Shown: positions 61,399-64,000 of the stretch, in pieces | Numbering within the stretch: position 1 is the first letter of the stretch | Layout of the letters: the number at the start of each line of letters is the position of its first letter | DNA from: an uncultured Robinsoniella sp. | GTDB lineage: Bacteria > Bacillota > Clostridia > Lachnospirales > Lachnospiraceae | Direction of reading: 5' to 3' | NCBI GenBank assembly: GCA_900539655.1 | Contig: UQCR01000007.1 | Span: 48,488-112,487 of the forward strand | DNA: 64,000 nucleotides | Program-made: the position numbers and the translations under genes | The notes under the pieces: model-generated | The model's database searches: none | Told to the model about the DNA's origin: nothing | The model's input: the letters and a program-made list of their open reading frames with translations, nothing else

Positions 61399-62274
61399 AT
61401 GAAAAGAGTAGCTATTGTTACAGATAGTAATAGTGGGATAACACAGAATAAGGCAAAAGAATTAGGGATTTTTGTAGTTCCAATGCCTTTCTTTATTAAT
61501 GGTGAGATGTTCATGGAGGATATTACGCTGAGCCAGGAAGAGTTCTATCAGAAACTGGCATCCGGAGCAGATATCAGTACATCCCAGCCATCGCCGGGGG
61601 ATCTTACGGATTTGTGGGAACACTTACTGGAAGAATATGAAGAGATTGTTCATATCCCTATGTCTAGCGGATTGAGTTCTTCCTGTGAAAATGCAATGAG
61701 CCTGTCCATGGCATTTGACGGTAAAGTACAGGTTGTAAATAACCAGAGGATTTCTGTTACACAGTACCAATCTGTTATGGACGCAATGATGATGGCAGAG
61801 GATGGATTAAATGCGTTAGAAATTAAAACCAAGATGGAAGAAATGGCACTGGATGCCAGTATCTATATCACTGTGGAAACTTTGGAATATCTGAAAAAAG
61901 GCGGGCGGATCACACCGGCAGCAGCAACTGTTGGAACGATTCTGAATATTAAACCGGTTTTACAGATACAGGGAGCGAAGCTGGATGCTTACGCTAAAGT
62001 ACGCGGCAAAGCAAAGGCGAAGAAAACAATTCTGGATGCCGTGAAAGAAGATATGGCTGCCAGATTTAAAGAATTTGCACAGCAGGGTAATATGGAATTT
62101 GGAGCGGCATATTCAGGAAATCTGGAAGAGGCGAAGGTCTGGAAGCAGGAAATTGAAGAAGCTTTTCCGGAGATTCCGGTCCGTATGGATCCATTGTCGT
62201 TGAGCGTATCCTGCCACATTGGTGAAGGTGCTATTGCAATTGGATGCTATCGGAAATACAAATCCGTGAAGTAA
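61399..62274 (+). CDS. DegV family fatty-acid-binding protein
   Basis: About 291 residues. DegV proteins (FakB-like) present a bound fatty acid to a kinase. Hallmarks: RVAIVTDSNSGITQNKAKELGIFVVPMPFFINGE, STSQPSPGDL, VHIPMSSGLSSSCENA (lipid carboxylate Ser), LEYLKKGGRITPAAATVGTILNIKPVL and the C-terminal SCHIGEGAIAIGC. ATG 61399 matches the usual family start; ATG 61390, three codons earlier, is also possible given AAAAGGAAG just before it. It stands alone, with a minisatellite after it. Confidence 0.92.
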   Translation: MKRVAIVTDSNSGITQNKAKELGIFVVPMPFFINGEMFMEDITLSQEEFYQKLASGADISTSQPSPGDLTDLWEHLLEEYEEIVHIPMSSGLSSSCENAMSLSMAFDGKVQVVNNQRISVTQYQSVMDAMMMAEDGLNALEIKTKMEEMALDASIYITVETLEYLKKGGRITPAAATVGTILNIKPVLQIQGAKLDAYAKVRGKAKAKKTILDAVKEDMAARFKEFAQQGNMEFGAAYSGNLEEAKVWKQEIEEAFPEIPVRMDPLSLSVSCHIGEGAIAIGCYRKYKSVK

Positions 62275-62307
62275 GGAATGCCCCGTTATCTGATTCAGCG
62301 GATAAAA

Positions 62308-62439
62308 AAGAATAAAAGACCAAGAATAAAAGACAAGAATAAAAGACAGGAATAAAAGACAGGTATAAAGGTCAAGTGTAAAAGACAAGAATAAAAGACA
62401 AGTATTAAGGACAAGTATAAAGGACAAGTATATTAGGAC
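62308..62439 (+). repeat. 13-bp minisatellite
   Basis: About ten tandem units of AAGAATAAAAGAC (variants AGGAATAAAAGAC, AAGTATAAAGGAC) between degV and the deacetylase gene. The array ends about 50 bp before the next start codon. It has strong purine strand bias. Confidence 0.88.
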
Positions 62440-62487
62440 TATGAAAAGAGGATAAGAAAGAGGATAAGGAAGAGAGAAGGGAAGGTT

Positions 62488-63891
62488 ATGAAGTGTGGAA
62501 AAAAGAGGTGGGTATGGTCATTTCTTTTTATAATAATATTTGTCATGCTGTCTACAGCAGGAGTATCAGCAAAGTCGCAAACTGACGGGAAAGCGGGAAG
62601 CGGCAACGAGTCGCAAAAGCTTAAAAATGTTATGAAGGCTGCCCGTAGAAATGGAAAATGGGTAAAATCGGCGGGAAAGCATAAGTTTCGATTCCTGAAT
62701 GGAACTTATGCTTCTGGCCAATGGGTAAATGTGAAGGGAAAAATTTATTATTTTAATAATGAAGGATTTCGTGTATCGGGGTGGAAAGGATACCGCAATT
62801 ACCGTTATTTTCTGAATCAGAAGGGCGAACTGCTAACTGGCTGGTTTCGATATAAGAACAGGCAATATTATTCCAATACCAGGACGGGTGTTATGCGCAC
62901 TGGATGGTTTACCTGGCATAAAAATAAGTATTACTTTGGAAAAGACGGCACCATGGCAAAAGGCTGGCGTACCATTAATAAAAACCGTTACTATTTTGGA
63001 AAAGACGGGAAGACGGCAAAAGGTTTTCAGAAGATTGGTTCTTCAACTTATTATTTTACCGGGAGTGGCAGAAGAGTTACAGGCTGGCTGCGTCACCACA
63101 ATAAATATTATTACCTAAAGGCGGATGGCAAGATGGCAGTTGGCTGGCTCAACCGCAAGGGGAAGAAATATTATCTTCGGGAAGACGGGACGAGAACTAC
63201 GGGGGATGCCTTCATCAATGGTCAGTGGTACCATTTTAAAAAGAATGGCGTATACGACCCAAAGGCGAAAGTAACCCCTAAAATAGATCCCCAAAAGCCT
63301 ATGGTTGCTCTGACTTTTGACGATGGACCGGGGCCGTATACCGAAAGGCTTCTGGATTGTATAGAGAGGAATAAGGTACGGGCTACTTTTTTCCTGGTAG
63401 GTCAAAGTGTGCCGGTTTATCCCAATGCAGTCAGAAGGGAATACCAATTGAAATGCGAGATTGGAAATCATACATATGACCACCCTCAGCTGACCAGGAT
63501 TTCTGACAGTCAGATATCGTCGCAGATTAACAGCACCAACACTAATATTCGAAACATAACAGGACACAATGCGACGCTTTTAAGGCCGCCTTACGGATCT
63601 TATAATGCTTCAGTAAATGCTTTGGCGGGGACACCTGTAATTATGTGGTCGATTGATACCAGAGACTGGGAAACAAAAAATACCCAGAGTACAGTTAACG
63701 CTGTTTTGAACTATGTAAGGGATGGGGATATTATATTGATGCATGACATTCATCTGCCCACAGTGGCAGCAGCGGAAATCATAATTCCGGAGTTATTAAA
63801 CAGGGGTTATCAGCTGGTGACTGTCAGTGAGCTTGGTTATTATAAGCGGGGCGGTCTGGGAAATGGTACCGTGTATTCAAATTTATATTAA
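62488..63891 (+). CDS. Secreted polysaccharide deacetylase with cell-wall-binding repeats
   Basis: 467 residues. A signal peptide (KRWVWSFLFIIIFVMLSTAGVSA) is followed by about eight tandem ~20-residue CW_binding_1/glucan-binding-type repeats (residues ~70-260; pattern GWxxxxxKxYYFxxDGxMAxGW). The C-terminal CE4 NodB domain (~270-455) has TFDDGPGPYT (catalytic Asp and metal Asp), NHTYDHPQL (metal His pair), RPPYGSYN, DTRDWE and LMHDIH. It probably deacetylates peptidoglycan GlcNAc or another wall glycan, giving lysozyme resistance. AAGGTT precedes the ATG. The aromatic repeats should anchor it to wall polymers. Confidence 0.92.
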   Translation: MKCGKKRWVWSFLFIIIFVMLSTAGVSAKSQTDGKAGSGNESQKLKNVMKAARRNGKWVKSAGKHKFRFLNGTYASGQWVNVKGKIYYFNNEGFRVSGWKGYRNYRYFLNQKGELLTGWFRYKNRQYYSNTRTGVMRTGWFTWHKNKYYFGKDGTMAKGWRTINKNRYYFGKDGKTAKGFQKIGSSTYYFTGSGRRVTGWLRHHNKYYYLKADGKMAVGWLNRKGKKYYLREDGTRTTGDAFINGQWYHFKKNGVYDPKAKVTPKIDPQKPMVALTFDDGPGPYTERLLDCIERNKVRATFFLVGQSVPVYPNAVRREYQLKCEIGNHTYDHPQLTRISDSQISSQINSTNTNIRNITGHNATLLRPPYGSYNASVNALAGTPVIMWSIDTRDWETKNTQSTVNAVLNYVRDGDIILMHDIHLPTVAAAEIIIPELLNRGYQLVTVSELGYYKRGGLGNGTVYSNLY

Positions 63892-63906
63892 GTAAACAAA
63901 AGATAA

Positions 63907-63945
63907 GATCAGCAAAAAAATGTTAATTACATTTCTTGGCTGATC
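63907..63945 (+). terminator. Hairpin after the deacetylase gene
   Basis: GATCAGC (63907-63913) pairs with GCTGATC (63939-63945), with AAATGT/ACATTT extending it; no T-run follows. The last ~55 bp of the window contain no recognisable gene. Confidence 0.55.
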
Positions 63946-64000
63946 GAGGGCGTAAAAATTTCTGTGTCTATAGAAAATGATTTTTCCTGATAAGAATTGG

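Overview
The window looks like a chromosome segment of an anaerobic gut Firmicute, most likely Lachnospiraceae. The evidence is moderate-to-low GC, strong AGGAGG-type ribosome binding sites, several TTG starts, an HD-Cas3 type I-B CRISPR system, a prototypical [FeFe] hydrogenase, a mucin-type sialidase, DUF1062 and a DUF3877-like protein. I cannot name the species from sequence alone. No rRNA or tRNA genes were found.

Region 1 (1-4802) is a catabolic-looking run on the + strand: the end of a PfkB sugar kinase, a uridine-phosphorylase-like enzyme, a BtpA/SgcQ protein, an iron alcohol dehydrogenase, a stand-alone TrpA-like retro-aldolase and a VOC protein. It hints at breakdown of a nucleoside-like or phosphosugar compound to an aldehyde that is then reduced. 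A 26-29 bp minisatellite bridges two of these genes.

Region 2 (4803-16000) holds a 178-bp palindromic MITE-like element and a complete type I-B CRISPR-Cas locus (cas6-cas8b-cas7-cas5-cas3-cas4-cas1-cas2). The array has 24 full 30-bp repeats and a decayed distal end. cas8b carries a frameshift, and two hairpins separate cas5 from cas3.

Region 3 (16000-18200) is aspS. Its leader encodes a 19-residue peptide with three consecutive Asp codons, followed by mutually exclusive hairpins and an intrinsic terminator. This looks like ribosome-mediated attenuation, an unexpected mechanism for a Firmicute tRNA synthetase gene.

Region 4 (18200-34700) carries a 2856-residue secreted sialidase/SGNH-esterase, a DUF1062 protein, an ECF sigma/anti-sigma pair with a plausible autoregulated promoter, a GMP synthase whose glutaminase domain has lost its catalytic Cys, and a secreted clan GH-A-like glycosidase on the - strand.

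Region 5 (34700-50100) is a string of small units: a diguanylate cyclase, a MerR regulator, a secreted agmatine-deiminase-like protein, L25/Ctc, a MATE pump with paired operators, a pentapeptide protein, a CmpB-like membrane protein, LysR/aspartase and FadR-type GntR/IlvD-Edd divergent pairs, and PadR/DUF2812.

Region 6 (50100-64000) has a zinc alcohol dehydrogenase, a rhodanese-thioredoxin lipoprotein paired with an RclA-like flavoprotein (thiol and oxidant defence), a YtrA-type GntR/ABC transporter operon, an MntP/YtaF-like protein, a zinc-ribbon protein, a fused [FeFe] hydrogenase-rubredoxin-glutamate-synthase protein, DegV, and a wall-binding polysaccharide deacetylase.

A recurring theme is short tandem repeats (8-48 bp periods) in intergenic gaps, and well-formed -35/-10 promoters with dyad operators next to local regulators.
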